Shown here piece by piece: positions 55,726-64,000 of a DNA stretch of 64,000 nt. The stretch is from Cladochytrium replicatum (taxonomy: Eukaryota; Chytridiomycota; Chytridiomycetes; Cladochytriales; Cladochytriaceae). Every line of letters starts with the position of its first letter. Position 1 is the first letter of the stretch. A model generated the notes under the pieces. It was not told the DNA's origin, did not search any database, and saw nothing but the letters and a program-made list of their open reading frames with translations. The stretch spans positions 107,772 to 171,771 of the forward strand of contig JAHLKD010000111.1 in the NCBI GenBank assembly GCA_025526935.1, written 5' to 3'. The position numbers were made by a program, and so were the translations under genes.

Positions 55726-57119
55726 TGACGAAGATGGGTTGAGCGAGGCTGACGCGCAATCCCGCGGGCACTGTCCAGCACAATTTCCTGAGCATCCATG
55801 GGGAGCTGACCCCGGACATACAGGAAAATAGCAGGATCAGTAACTGAACTGAGGATATGTGCATATCTCTTGTGAACAACTTCCCTGACCGCAGCCTCCC
55901 GCTGCTCCAAAGGCAGAGTAGAGGCTCGGCGAAGAAAATCAGGGTTTGATTCGTCAGTGGAAGCTTCCTGGGTGGAGAAGTGCGCACGGAGAGCAATTGC
56001 GGTTGAGCGAATACAGATAAAGGAAGCAATGTTGCGACCAACGAAACTGATGTGGCGGATACCACGCACCACCTCATCGCCCAAGAGAGCCCTCAGCATG
56101 GTCCGCACAAAGCCGAGCCGCTGTCTCATGATGTCCTTGATGTACACAGTGGTCAAATCATCCACACGGGCCTGAAGATCAGCAGGTGGGGAGACCAGCA
56201 GCGGAGAGGTCGGAGGATAGAATACGACAGGCCGAGGGCCACGAAGGCTGACATTCGAAGTGGGGTCACGACCAGCAAGGGCAGTCCTGACAGCTTCTGT
56301 ACGAGATTCAGCACTCAGTGTGGGGAGACTCTCAAGCACACGGGCACGGGCATTGGCAGCAGCAGCGGCATAAGTGCGTGGACCACGAGGTCCACGTGGG
56401 GCAGGTCGACTAGATGGGGGGCGAGGGCCAGGAGCACCAGAGTTCCCAAGATCGTCCTGAATTGAAGGATTACCATGCAGTTGTCTAGGGGGAAGGCACA
56501 CAGGCGCAGCCACATCATCATGGCGGGAGACAGGGGCAACCGGAGGTGAAGGCGAAGGCAGCGGCCTCCCAAAGCGACCCACCAGATCCTCGGCCATATC
56601 ACGACAAACACTAAAAAATTCAGCAGGAGTGTCCCTCGGCAAATGTGCAAGCATAGGATCCAGCATCGCCAACGGATCAAAGGTTGCACAAACAGATCGC
56701 ATCTGAGTGAGAACGACACGGAGATCGGCCAGAGATGCAACACTCGATGGAGCAGCCACAGCAGCAAGAACCCGGACACCCGGCAGATGTGATCGGGAAC
56801 GAGAACGGGAGCGACCACGGGGCAATTCATGTTCAGCAGGTCTTTTGGCGCGTCGGTCACGTGATCGGAAGTCACGTGATTCGACATTTTCATCCTCCCC
56901 CATATTCACATCATCAGCCCAGTGAATTGGAGAGGCAGGAGCGGAGAATGGAAGCTGTGGAGCGGAATTTTCAACAGAGGAGGCACAGGGGCGCGAACGG
57001 GCCTCAAAAATCACGGTGCCACCAGAAAGTCCATCAGGGGGCACAGCGGGGGGTGCGGCGGGCGGCGCGGCATGCGGCGCATCAGGCGGCTGCGCATGCG
57101 GAGCGCTGGGAGGCAGCAT
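55722..57119 (-). CDS. LINE copy 1 ORF1 protein
   Basis: 465 residues from MLPPSAPHAQ, just after the (CT)n tract. Pro-rich N-terminus, then Arg/Ser-rich RGRSRSRSRSHLPG (RNA or nuclear signal), then an Ala/Pro/Arg segment and a compact C-terminal part (VYIKDIMRQRLGFVRTML ... ISFVGRNIASFICIR) suggestive of an RRM-like fold. No zinc knuckle. Expected to bind element RNA in the retrotransposition particle. Its stop TGA overlaps the ORF2 start (ATGA). Open and intact in this copy, even though ORF2 is not. Confidence 0.85.
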   Translation of the reverse strand: MLPPSAPHAQPPDAPHAAPPAAPPAVPPDGLSGGTVIFEARSRPCASSVENSAPQLPFSAPASPIHWADDVNMGEDENVESRDFRSRDRRAKRPAEHELPRGRSRSRSRSHLPGVRVLAAVAAPSSVASLADLRVVLTQMRSVCATFDPLAMLDPMLAHLPRDTPAEFFSVCRDMAEDLVGRFGRPLPSPSPPVAPVSRHDDVAAPVCLPPRQLHGNPSIQDDLGNSGAPGPRPPSSRPAPRGPRGPRTYAAAAANARARVLESLPTLSAESRTEAVRTALAGRDPTSNVSLRGPRPVVFYPPTSPLLVSPPADLQARVDDLTTVYIKDIMRQRLGFVRTMLRALLGDEVVRGIRHISFVGRNIASFICIRSTAIALRAHFSTQEASTDESNPDFLRRASTLPLEQREAAVREVVHKRYAHILSSVTDPAIFLYVRGQLPMDAQEIVLDSARGIARQPRSTHLRQ

Positions 57120-57128
57120 TGATTTTTG

Positions 57129-57137
57129 AGAGAGAGA

Positions 57138-57170
<33 letters not shown>
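57129..57170. repeat. (GA)n/(CT)n tract at the 5' end of LINE copy 1
   Basis: About 20 GA units with one interruption on the plus strand, directly followed by GTC and then the poly(T) that is the poly(A) tail of LINE copy 2. The same kind of tract begins copy 2, so it belongs to the element. Confidence 0.85.
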
Positions 57171-57330
57171 GTCTTTTTTTTTTTTTTGAACTTCATAATA
57201 TGTATTTATTGTCCAACCAATACATATCACCCGCTGGTGCAAAATCCAAATACAAGTGTAAAAATACACGTAAATTGGCAGCACATGGGGAGCCGTGCGA
57301 GCCGTAGGAAAAGTAAAATGTTTCAAAACA

Positions 57331-60300
57331 CTAAGGCATATCCAAATCAACAAAAGCAGACAAGATACAATCAGGAGCTGGAGACAAAACTAACTCATAA
57401 CCAAGACAGTTTGACCAAATGCGGTTAAGTGCACGAAGAACAAGAACCCACTGGGAAAAGGCAGGGGAAGGATAAAAAGGCCGTGGTGAAAGCATATCAA
57501 TTGCAATGTCAAGAGGTAGGCGGGGATCGTCAGGCGGGCCTAAATCAAAACTAGCAGACAAACTAGCACGCAAATGTAGACACACAGAGACATGGGCACG
57601 CGACACTTCAGGGGCATCATGACAGTTCCTACAATAAGGTCGGGGGTTTGGAAACAGGCGGCCAAGCCGATATAGCAGGAACAAACGAAGACATACTGTT
57701 GGGAGATGTTGGTGTGGGGGTAGCAACAAAGGGTGGCGAAGTTTCAAATTGCGGACAGGGGCAAACGAAACTGCAATTGGTCCATTATGCGCAACAGCTA
57801 AAGACTGAAAATGCAACATCAACGGATGAAGTGGGAGCACAACAGGCATAGGAACAATGAGATCATTGTGACAAGTGGAAAAATAAGGAGATGAACCATA
57901 ACCGACTGGAGATGACCGATAGAATTGCAACACAGCAGCTGGTAACAGAGGGCTGGAATCACTAGACCAGCGAGCAAACATACGTGCCTGAAGGTACTTC
58001 AGCCTGAACTCAAAAGTAGGAATTTGCGCTAACAGCAACAAACCAACACGCGAAGTGGTATGGGCTAACGAAAACAGACGACACAGTGCATGATAACAAA
58101 AACGCTCGAGTACCTGAAGCTGAGCAGTGGAAGGCCGAATAAGTGCTAAACCAAACTCAAGTGAAGGTCTAATAAAAGACAAAAACAACAACCTGGCAAC
58201 ACGAGGAGCAGACCCACCAAAGTACGAGACATAAGGTGCAAAAAGATACAATGAGGCACGAGCTTTCTCTAAGCGATGATCAATAGTTGCAGCAAGATCA
58301 AACCCTTCAATAGTAAAATAGTGACCAAGGTATCTAAATGAAACCTCTACAGGGAGGGCAGAGCCATGAAGCTTCAAAGGGGTGGGTAACCGTTGAGAAG
58401 ATAACACAGCACACTTTGAAGGTGAAAACACAAAATGAGAAGCTAAAGCAAAATCTTCACAAATTTTCAATGCACGTTGGGCTTGCTCAGGGGTGGCAGA
58501 AAACAAAGCTATGTCATCAGCAAAAAACAACGAATTGAAAACAGGAGTGTTATAAGAAAACCTAGCAAAATGAGAAGATTCACGACGAAGGAGCTGTGCT
58601 AAAGGATTGATGAAAACTGAGTACAAGAACGGAGACAAAACAGAACCTTGAAAAAGACCTCGTGGAAGCGAAAACAAATCAGAAGAACGATTCTCTATAA
58701 CAACCTGAGAAGAACAACGATCAAACATACTCATCAAAACAGAGATCAAACGGTTTGGAATTCTGGGAAATTGACGAAGACGTTCCCACAAAAGAGGCCT
58801 ATGCACAGTATCATACGCTGCTTTAATATCTAAGAAAGTAACACAATAAGGCAGAGCAGTGCGGGAAGCCCGTCGAAGGGTAGCATCTAATGCAAAAACA
58901 CACTCAACACCTGAACGATTGGCCTGGAAACCAGCTTGGGCGGGATCAAGTTTACCAACATGAGCTACAAGCATAGGAAGCAGGGTACGCTCAAAGATTT
59001 TTCTATCAACATTGGTTAAAGTAATGGGGCGGTACTGACTAATATCACCAATGGAGCCCTTATTCTTCCAAACAGGTAACAACAAGCCAGCATTCCAGGC
59101 AGAGGGCGACAAACCTGAACGGAAAATAGCGTTTGAAAGTTGAACAAAAAGGATAGCAACATCAGAAGCTAACGGCTTAAATAACTCAGCTGGAATATGG
59201 TTTGGGCCAGGAGCAGAGTTGTTTGGGGAAGAACGAATAGCACAAACAAAGTCACTAACACTAACTGACACAGAATCATTCAGCGCATGTAGACGAACGT
59301 GTTCTGCACTGGCAGAGGATTGTGCAAACTGAGTCTGATAAACGGAGGCAAAGTGATTGCGATAATGAGATAAAGAGGCAGGATCAGACAATAAACCACT
59401 TGCAGCTGAGCGCCGTTGATGACACCTACGCGCGGTGGAAAGAACTTTGCTAACCTCGGTTAAAGAACTAGGAGAAGAACTAAACATATTGTCGCCAGAA
59501 GCCTCTCGAGCTCGCTGAGAAAGAGACCAAGTACGAAAAGCTTTGACACGCTCACGCGATAGCCGGTCACGCTCCAAGCGGCAATACTCAACTAAACCAG
59601 GATCAGGATCATCACAGGAAGAAACAGCTAAATAGTGCTTATGAGCAAGTAAGTAGCTCCGTCGCAAGGCCACTAAATGCGGCGGCAACAATGGCAGGGC
59701 AGGGCGACGGCGAACTAAACTGGGGGGTCCAATGACACAAGCAGCACAGGAAGTAACAAAGGACAAAATAATATCCAATGCAGAGTCAATACATCCCTGT
59801 GCAACATCCACAGACATTTGGGCAAAGGCGGGAGCTTCTAAAATTGGACTGAGTGCAGCATTGACATCAGCAAGGGTGGGATCAAAAAACAAATGTCCCA
59901 CATCCTCCATTGCTTGAAAGACAGCAGGTTCACGCAACAGATGAGCAGCCCAGCGCTTGTGGGGGGGTGCAGCAGAGGGAGCGCTGGCATTGGGAGGAGG
60001 AAAAGAAAAAACAGCTGTAACCGGAAAATGGTCAGAAGCCCAAGGCATAAACTCGCCGTCGGCTAGACGACTATGAACTATGTAAGAAATAGGATCACAT
60101 TGAAGCAGAGGATTGACAAACAACAAATCGATAATGGAGTCACCATTGCGAGAAGAAAATGTGGGGTTATGACAGGAAGGGTGCTTAACTAGAGAGAAAC
60201 TAGCGGCAGAAATAAATTGCTCAAACAACCTACCCCTACGATTTGAAGAATGATCACCAGTAGCTAAAAAACGGGCATTGAAATCGCCCAACAAAAGAAC

Positions 60301-60711
60301 AGGGCACGGAGACGACGGGACATGTTGAGGAAGTGAAGCAATAAACTCTTCAAGGAAGGGGTCCTGAGCAATACCACACGGAGGCAAATAATACCCTCCA
60401 ACCAAAAGCCCACGAAATGTAAACCATAGAGAGGTGCCACCATAACTAGAAACGAGACGGAAATCAGAAGCTCTACAAAGACTGCGATTGATCAAGACTC
60501 CCACACCAGCCCGTCGTGTACCCGATGACCCAGGAGAAAAACGAGTGTCAAAAATCAAATCTGGAGAAGGCAGCGGGTCTAAAGGAAAAAGGTGTGTTTC
60601 AGTCAGGAGCAGAAAAACAATGTGATTTGCGCGCATAAAACGAAACAGTGAATCAAGAACTCCAAAGCTCAAATTGCGACAATTGAAGGTACCAACTCGA
60701 ACACTAATCAT
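57331..60711 (-). CDS. LINE copy 2 ORF2: endonuclease-reverse transcriptase
   Basis: 1,126 residues, uninterrupted. The APE-type endonuclease (about 1-235) has FNCRN, LTETH, LLLGDFNARF, SIIDLLFV and ASDHFPV, with the metal-binding and catalytic Asn, Glu, Asp and His. The reverse transcriptase (about 480-800) has QYRPITLTNVDRKIFER, AQAGFQANRSG, FLDIKAAYDTVHRPL, GLFQGSVLSPFLY and the catalytic FADD in SLFFADDIALFS. A CCHC-type motif lies near the end (YCRNCHDAPEVSRAHVSVC). It nicks target DNA and primes reverse transcription from the nick. All key residues are present. Confidence 0.95.
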   Translation of the reverse strand: MISVRVGTFNCRNLSFGVLDSLFRFMRANHIVFLLLTETHLFPLDPLPSPDLIFDTRFSPGSSGTRRAGVGVLINRSLCRASDFRLVSSYGGTSLWFTFRGLLVGGYYLPPCGIAQDPFLEEFIASLPQHVPSSPCPVLLLGDFNARFLATGDHSSNRRGRLFEQFISAASFSLVKHPSCHNPTFSSRNGDSIIDLLFVNPLLQCDPISYIVHSRLADGEFMPWASDHFPVTAVFSFPPPNASAPSAAPPHKRWAAHLLREPAVFQAMEDVGHLFFDPTLADVNAALSPILEAPAFAQMSVDVAQGCIDSALDIILSFVTSCAACVIGPPSLVRRRPALPLLPPHLVALRRSYLLAHKHYLAVSSCDDPDPGLVEYCRLERDRLSRERVKAFRTWSLSQRAREASGDNMFSSSPSSLTEVSKVLSTARRCHQRRSAASGLLSDPASLSHYRNHFASVYQTQFAQSSASAEHVRLHALNDSVSVSVSDFVCAIRSSPNNSAPGPNHIPAELFKPLASDVAILFVQLSNAIFRSGLSPSAWNAGLLLPVWKNKGSIGDISQYRPITLTNVDRKIFERTLLPMLVAHVGKLDPAQAGFQANRSGVECVFALDATLRRASRTALPYCVTFLDIKAAYDTVHRPLLWERLRQFPRIPNRLISVLMSMFDRCSSQVVIENRSSDLFSLPRGLFQGSVLSPFLYSVFINPLAQLLRRESSHFARFSYNTPVFNSLFFADDIALFSATPEQAQRALKICEDFALASHFVFSPSKCAVLSSQRLPTPLKLHGSALPVEVSFRYLGHYFTIEGFDLAATIDHRLEKARASLYLFAPYVSYFGGSAPRVARLLFLSFIRPSLEFGLALIRPSTAQLQVLERFCYHALCRLFSLAHTTSRVGLLLLAQIPTFEFRLKYLQARMFARWSSDSSPLLPAAVLQFYRSSPVGYGSSPYFSTCHNDLIVPMPVVLPLHPLMLHFQSLAVAHNGPIAVSFAPVRNLKLRHPLLLPPHQHLPTVCLRLFLLYRLGRLFPNPRPYCRNCHDAPEVSRAHVSVCLHLRASLSASFDLGPPDDPRLPLDIAIDMLSPRPFYPSPAFSQWVLVLRALNRIWSNCLGYELVLSPAPDCILSAFVDLDMP

Positions 60712-61994
60712 TGACGAAGATGGGTTGAGCGAGGCTGACGCGCAATCCCGCGGGCACTGTCCAGCACAGTTTCCTGAGCATCCATGGGGAGCTGACCACG
60801 GACATACAGGAAAATAGCAGGATCAGTAACTGAACTGAGGATATGTGCATATCTCTTGTGGACAACTTCCCTGACCGCAGCCTCCCGCTGCTCCAAAGGC
60901 AGAGTAGAGGCTCGGCGAAGAAAGTCAGGGTTTGATTCGTCAGTGGAAGCTTCCTGGGTGGAGAAGTGCGCACGGAGAGCAATTGCGGTTGAGCGAATAC
61001 AGATAAAGGAAGCAATGTTGCGACCAACGAAACTGATGTGGCGGATACCACGCACCACCTCATCGCCCAAGAGAGCCCTCAGCATGGTCCGCACAAAGCC
61101 GAGCCGCTGTCTCATGATGTCCTTGATGTACACAGTGGTCAAATCATCCACACGGGCCTGAAGATCAGCAGGTGGGGAGACCAGCAGCGGAGAGGTCGGA
61201 GGATAGAATACGACAGGCCGAGGGCCACGAAGGCTGACATTCGAAGTGGGGTCACGACCAGCAAGGGCAGTCCTGACAGCTTCTGTACGAGATTCAGCAC
61301 TCAGTGTGGGGAGACTCTCAAGCACACGGGCACGGGCATTGGCAGCAGCAGCGGCATAAGTGCGTGGACCACGAGGTCCACGTGGGGCAGGTCGACTAGA
61401 CGGGGGGCGAGGGCCAGGAGCACCAGAGTTCCCAAGATCGTCCTGAATTGGAGGATTACCATGCAGTTGTCTAGGGGGAAGGCACACAGGCGCAGCCACA
61501 TCATCATGGCGGGAGACTGGGGCAACTGGAGGTGAAGGCGAAGGCAGCGGCCTCCCAAAGCGACCCACCAGATCCTCGGCCATATCACGACAAACACTAA
61601 AAAATTCAGCAGGAGTGTCCCTCGGCAAATGTGCAAGCATAGGATCCAGCATCGCCAACGGATCAAAGGTTGCACAAACAGATCGCATCTGAGTGAGAAC
61701 GACACGGAGATCGGCCAGAGATGCAACACTCGAGGGAGCAGCCACAGCAGCAAGAACCCGGACACCCGGCAGATGTGATCGGGAACGAGAACGGGAGCGA
61801 CCACGGGGCAATTCATGTTCAGCAGGTCTTTTGGCGCGTCGGTCACGTGATCGGAAGTCACGTGATTCGGCATTTTCATCCTCCCCCATATTCACATCAT
61901 CAGGCCCAGTGAATTGGAGAGGCAGGAGCGGAGAATGGAAGCTGTGGAGCGGAATTTTCAACAGAGGAGGCACGGGGGTGCGAACGGGCCTCAA
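60708..61994 (-). CDS. LINE copy 2 ORF1 protein
   Basis: The open frame 61994-60708 covers 428 codons; the first Met shared with copy 1 is at 61889 (MGEDENAESRDF), giving 393 residues. The Pro-rich N-terminal 75 residues seen in copy 1 are out of frame here because of one extra base in the GGC-rich stretch near 62050 and one in CATCAGGCCC near 61905. The body (RGRSRSRSRSHLPG, GPRTYAAAAANARARVLE, ISFVGRNIASFICIR) is nearly identical to copy 1. The stop overlaps the ORF2 ATG. Confidence 0.85.
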   Translation of the reverse strand: MRPVRTPVPPLLKIPLHSFHSPLLPLQFTGPDDVNMGEDENAESRDFRSRDRRAKRPAEHELPRGRSRSRSRSHLPGVRVLAAVAAPSSVASLADLRVVLTQMRSVCATFDPLAMLDPMLAHLPRDTPAEFFSVCRDMAEDLVGRFGRPLPSPSPPVAPVSRHDDVAAPVCLPPRQLHGNPPIQDDLGNSGAPGPRPPSSRPAPRGPRGPRTYAAAAANARARVLESLPTLSAESRTEAVRTALAGRDPTSNVSLRGPRPVVFYPPTSPLLVSPPADLQARVDDLTTVYIKDIMRQRLGFVRTMLRALLGDEVVRGIRHISFVGRNIASFICIRSTAIALRAHFSTQEASTDESNPDFLRRASTLPLEQREAAVREVVHKRYAHILSSVTDPAIFLYVRGQLPMDAQETVLDSARGIARQPRSTHLRQ

Positions 61995-62115
61995 AAATCA
62001 CGGTGCCACCAGAAAGTCCATCAGGGGGCACAGCGGGGGGTGCGGCGGGCGGCGGCGGCATGCGGCGCATCAGGCGGCTGCGCATGCGGAGCGCTGGGAG
62101 GCGGCATTGATTTTT

Positions 62116-62151
62116 GAGAGAGAGAGTGTGTGAGAGTGAGAGAGAGAGAGA

Positions 62152-62191
<40 letters not shown>
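62116..62191. repeat. (GA)n/(CT)n tract at the 5' end of LINE copy 2
   Basis: A longer and more interrupted GA run (with GTGT and GTGA interruptions) than the one in copy 1. Confidence 0.85.
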
Positions 62192-62194
<3 letters not shown>

Positions 62195-62216
62195 GGGTCC
62201 GCAACTGGGAGCGAAG

Positions 62217-62514
62217 TTTTTTTTTTTTTTTTTTTGAATGTTATAACATGTATTGACAATGCTTAATCAGTACATGTCACCCACGTGTACTTCAACCAAG
62301 ATTTGGAATCTTCAGTACTTGGGGAGCCGTGCGAGCCGTAGGAAAGAGGAGCGAAGGCAATGGCGAATCGAAGGAGGTGTGGCGCGGTACTTGCACGTGA
62401 CACGATATTGCGAGAGATATATTTCGTAGGAAATTCGAATCCAGTCCCCTATAGGATTCGAACCGCGGAGTTTAGCTTCGAAAAGTCGCATTCGTACCGA
62501 CTGAGCCACTATGA
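62217..62514 (-). mobile_element. tRNA-derived SINE with LINE-related 3' end
   Basis: Read 62514 to 62217. The 5' head TAGTGGCTCAGTCGGTACGA carries a Pol III A box and, 32 bp on, a perfect B box, as in tRNA genes. The middle is an unrelated body. The 3' part contains CTACGGCTCGCACGGCTCCC followed by an AT-rich end, ACATGT pairs and a poly(A) of 19, matching the 3' UTR design of LINE copy 2. About 298 bp in all. SINEs of this structure borrow the reverse transcriptase of the LINE whose tail they share. It is bounded by poly(A) tracts on both sides. Confidence 0.8.
62454..62508 (-). promoter_or_regulatory. internal RNA polymerase III promoter (A and B boxes)
   Basis: On the minus strand, TGGCTCAGTCGG (62508-62497) fits the A-box consensus and GGTTCGAATCC (62464-62454) the B-box consensus. 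Stems around them do not close into a proper cloverleaf, so this is a tRNA-like promoter, not a functional tRNA. Confidence 0.75.
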
Positions 62515-64000
62515 TTTTTTTTTTTTTTTTTTTTTTAACAATATTATTATTTATTTTGCACATACAGTGCATAACAAAAAACAACACCCAAAGTGCCTTA
62601 CAAGATGGTCATGGACCAGCACATAGGGAAGCGTGCGCAGCATAAGGAAAAGCAACAAAGCAAAACAGAGAATGTAAACTCAAACCTGTGGCAACCCGTC
62701 AGATACTGCTAAGGTGCCAAAAAACAGGTGAGTAATAAATAATGAGAAAAGAAAACGTTAAAGATCCACAAATGCAGGGCCAAAGAGGGAGTCTGGAGGA
62801 GAAACTTCTAATGGCAGACCCATACAGTGAAGCCAAATCTTATGGAGACAACGAAAAACTAGATACCACGGTGCAAGATTCGCTGGGTTGACAATGCGAA
62901 GTGGACGAAGGCTATCAATTGCAACGTCAAGCGGAAGTTGTAAAACAGGAACAGGAACAGGAGGCAACAATAGGTCAAGACGCAAACATTCTGAAACATG
63001 AGATCTAGAGAGAGTTGCAGTGCGGCAGTGACAACACTGCTTGCGGGGGTGATAAAACAAACGTCCAAGGCGATACTGCAGAAGCCTCAAGATTGACGAA
63101 ATAGGGAAGCATGGAGGAGCAATTGCTAGCGCATGAGGGTGTGCAGATGCAAGGGGAGCAAAGCTAGCAGCTATAGAACCATAGGCAGGATGAGGCTACT
63201 TGGTGAAAGTGATTTGCGATAACATCAGAAGGTTTGGGAACTACAACATTTGCAGCCGGGAAGAGGAAGTGATTGTTGAAAGGGACAGGAGAACAACGAA
63301 AGTGCTTTCCCTGGTGAAGAAAGAATGACAACATAGAGTGAACCATATCAGGGGCATCATCATCCAGCCAACTTTGAAACATCTGAAACTGCAGATATTG
63401 AAGCCGAAACTGAAGGTCAGGAAACTTAAAAAACAGTAAAACCCCAGCAATTGAAGTGGAAATGAAAGGCGAAGAAATCGACACAAACATTGGTGAATAA
63501 AAGTCCGAACTGGTTTGCAAACAGCAACAGAGGGAAGAATAAAATATAAACCAAATTCAAGCGTAGGTCGAATAAAAGACAAAAACAAATGACGAACCAC
63601 AACCAGAGAATGAGAACCAAACATCCTTGAAAAGAAAGCAAAGCAAAAGAAGCTGTGCGCGCTTTGGCAGTCGATGGGAAATAGTCAGTGAAACATCAAA
63701 TCCAGTATCTCCAAAAAAAAGCAACCCAGATAACGAAATGAAGGCTTGACAGGCAGAGGTTGACCATGAAGAAGCAAAGGCGAATGAGCAGGAATAGGAA
63801 TTTTTGTGAGAATCACAGACTTCAAAGGAGCAAAAGAAAACCACGAGCTTGGGCAAACTGGTCCAAACAGAGAGAAAACCTGCATAGCATCCAAAGTAAT
63901 TGCAAACAAGGCCAAATCATCTGCAAATAAAAAGAATTATATCGTGGTTTGGCAGGATGAAAGAGTGTTATAGGTGGGGCAAATGGTCGGAGGAGCCCAG
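62515..64000 (-). mobile_element. LINE 3, older decayed relative (runs off the window)
   Basis: Read 64000 to 62515; a poly(A) of 22 ends it (62536-62515). Its 3' UTR keeps a diverged form of the family tail (TTATGCTGCGCACGCTTCCC). Coding fragments in several frames align in order with ORF2 of copy 2: LFAITLDAMQVF and LPVKPSFRYLG (63915-63700), SFIRPTLEFGLYFILPS, FPDLQFRLQYLQFQMF, then an open end (63090-62758) with YRLGRLFYHPRKQCCHC ... HVSEC and a final FVDL. The CCHC motif is kept. Frameshifts show it is dead. The endonuclease and RT core lie beyond 64000. Confidence 0.88.

Larger units (their letters stand above)
53294..57173 (-). mobile_element. LINE copy 1 (non-LTR retrotransposon), 3'-truncated, defective
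   Basis: Read 57173 to 53294. The 5' end is a (CT)n tract (57170-57129 on this strand), followed by ORF1 (57119-55722), ORF2 (55725 onwards) and a broken reverse transcriptase. Similarity to copy 2 stops at about 53294, within the region of copy 2 ending near 58003; the last 820 bp, including 3' UTR and poly(A), are missing. The 5' three kilobases are almost identical to copy 2, whereas 53294-53950 differs much more and carries deletions. A LINE with an intact 5' end and a lost 3' end is the reverse of normal 5' truncation, so later deletion or recombination is likely. Confidence 0.92.
57174..62216 (-). mobile_element. LINE copy 2, full-length non-LTR retrotransposon
   Basis: Read 62216 to 57174, about 5.0 kb: short leader (CTTCGCTCCC), (CT)n tract (62191-62116), ORF1, ORF2 overlapping by ATGA, a 3' UTR of about 140 bp and a poly(A) of 14. 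The 3' UTR contains CTACGGCTCGCACGGCTCCC, shared with the neighbouring SINE. An APE-type endonuclease, an RT and a C-terminal CCHC motif without RNase H place it among L1/Tad-like LINEs; the exact clade needs phylogeny. ORF2 is intact, so the element may be active or recently so. The ORF1 N-terminus differs from copy 1 by two single-base insertions. Confidence 0.94.

Noticed and set aside
57129-57170. CRISPR-like or satellite array
   Set aside because: A simple GA dinucleotide tract at the 5' end of a LINE; no spacers.
62217-62235. Poly(T) tracts as RNA polymerase III terminators on the plus strand
   Set aside because: They are the poly(A) tails of minus-strand retroelements, located exactly at element ends.
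62454-62514. A functional tRNA gene
   Set aside because: A and B boxes fit, but the D, anticodon and T stems do not pair; the context with a LINE-like tail and poly(A) indicates a SINE.

Overview
The window is eukaryotic nuclear DNA, most likely from an early-diverging, zoosporic (chytrid-like) fungus. The fungal evidence is direct: short spliceosomal introns (mostly 46-115 nt, with CTAAC/CTRAY-like branch sites), a fungal-specific transcription factor, a tripartite fungal-type tRNA ligase, a PHO80-type cyclin and Mediator Med13. The chytrid assignment is inference. It rests on a tyrosine-kinase-like (TKL) protein kinase with SH3 domains, a eukaryotic MscL channel, a BLOC-1 subunit, and a small protein whose end resembles an axonemal protein.

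Layout. 0.3-4.1 kb: the 3' end of a possible nucleoside hydrolase, the exon-junction-complex protein Y14 (six exons) and a two-repeat Myb factor. 5.0-10.0 kb: one secreted glycoside hydrolase of 1,522 residues made of two tandem GH30 + ricin-B modules and a Ser/Thr-rich tail. 10.2-17.9 kb: a fungal-specific transcription factor without a visible Zn2Cys6 cluster, a PHO80-like cyclin, a doubtful gene, a DUF1475-like membrane protein and a small possible ciliary protein. 18.0-32.6 kb (all minus strand): tRNA ligase, a PAS-kinase-like kinase, MED13 (ten or more exons), and a TAF9 copy that is almost intact but carries one stop codon and one frameshift.

33.1-46.7 kb is the accessory heart of the window. 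It holds a local family of type II membrane proteins with a cytosolic tail carrying two PPxY motifs, one transmembrane helix and a large N-glycosylation-rich outer domain. There are three full genes (33748, 37431, 44908), one short member that keeps only tail and helix (41665), and three relics (33125, 35821, 40388). A decayed Ty1/copia fragment lies within the array. Ordinary genes are interspersed: MscL, a mitochondrial helical-repeat protein and BLOC1S2. I do not recognise the outer domain. The PPxY motifs suggest, by inference only, that these proteins are adaptors or clients of an Rsp5/NEDD4-type ubiquitin ligase.

46.9-52.8 kb: an HDEL-retained thioredoxin-like ER protein and, divergently only 38 bp away, a 12-exon TKL kinase with an internal duplicated domain and two C-terminal SH3-like domains.

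53.3-64 kb is a head-to-tail chain of retroelements, all transcribed from the minus strand. In transcription order it reads: a decayed LINE, a tRNA-derived SINE, a full-length LINE with intact ORF2, then a second LINE copy that is 3'-truncated and broken in its reverse transcriptase. At each of the three junctions the poly(A) tail of one element directly abuts the 5' end of the next. The SINE shares its 3' end with the LINE, so it is probably mobilised by it.

Exon coordinates were derived by hand from reading frame, GT/AG signals and family resemblance. Where a junction could not be settled this is stated.
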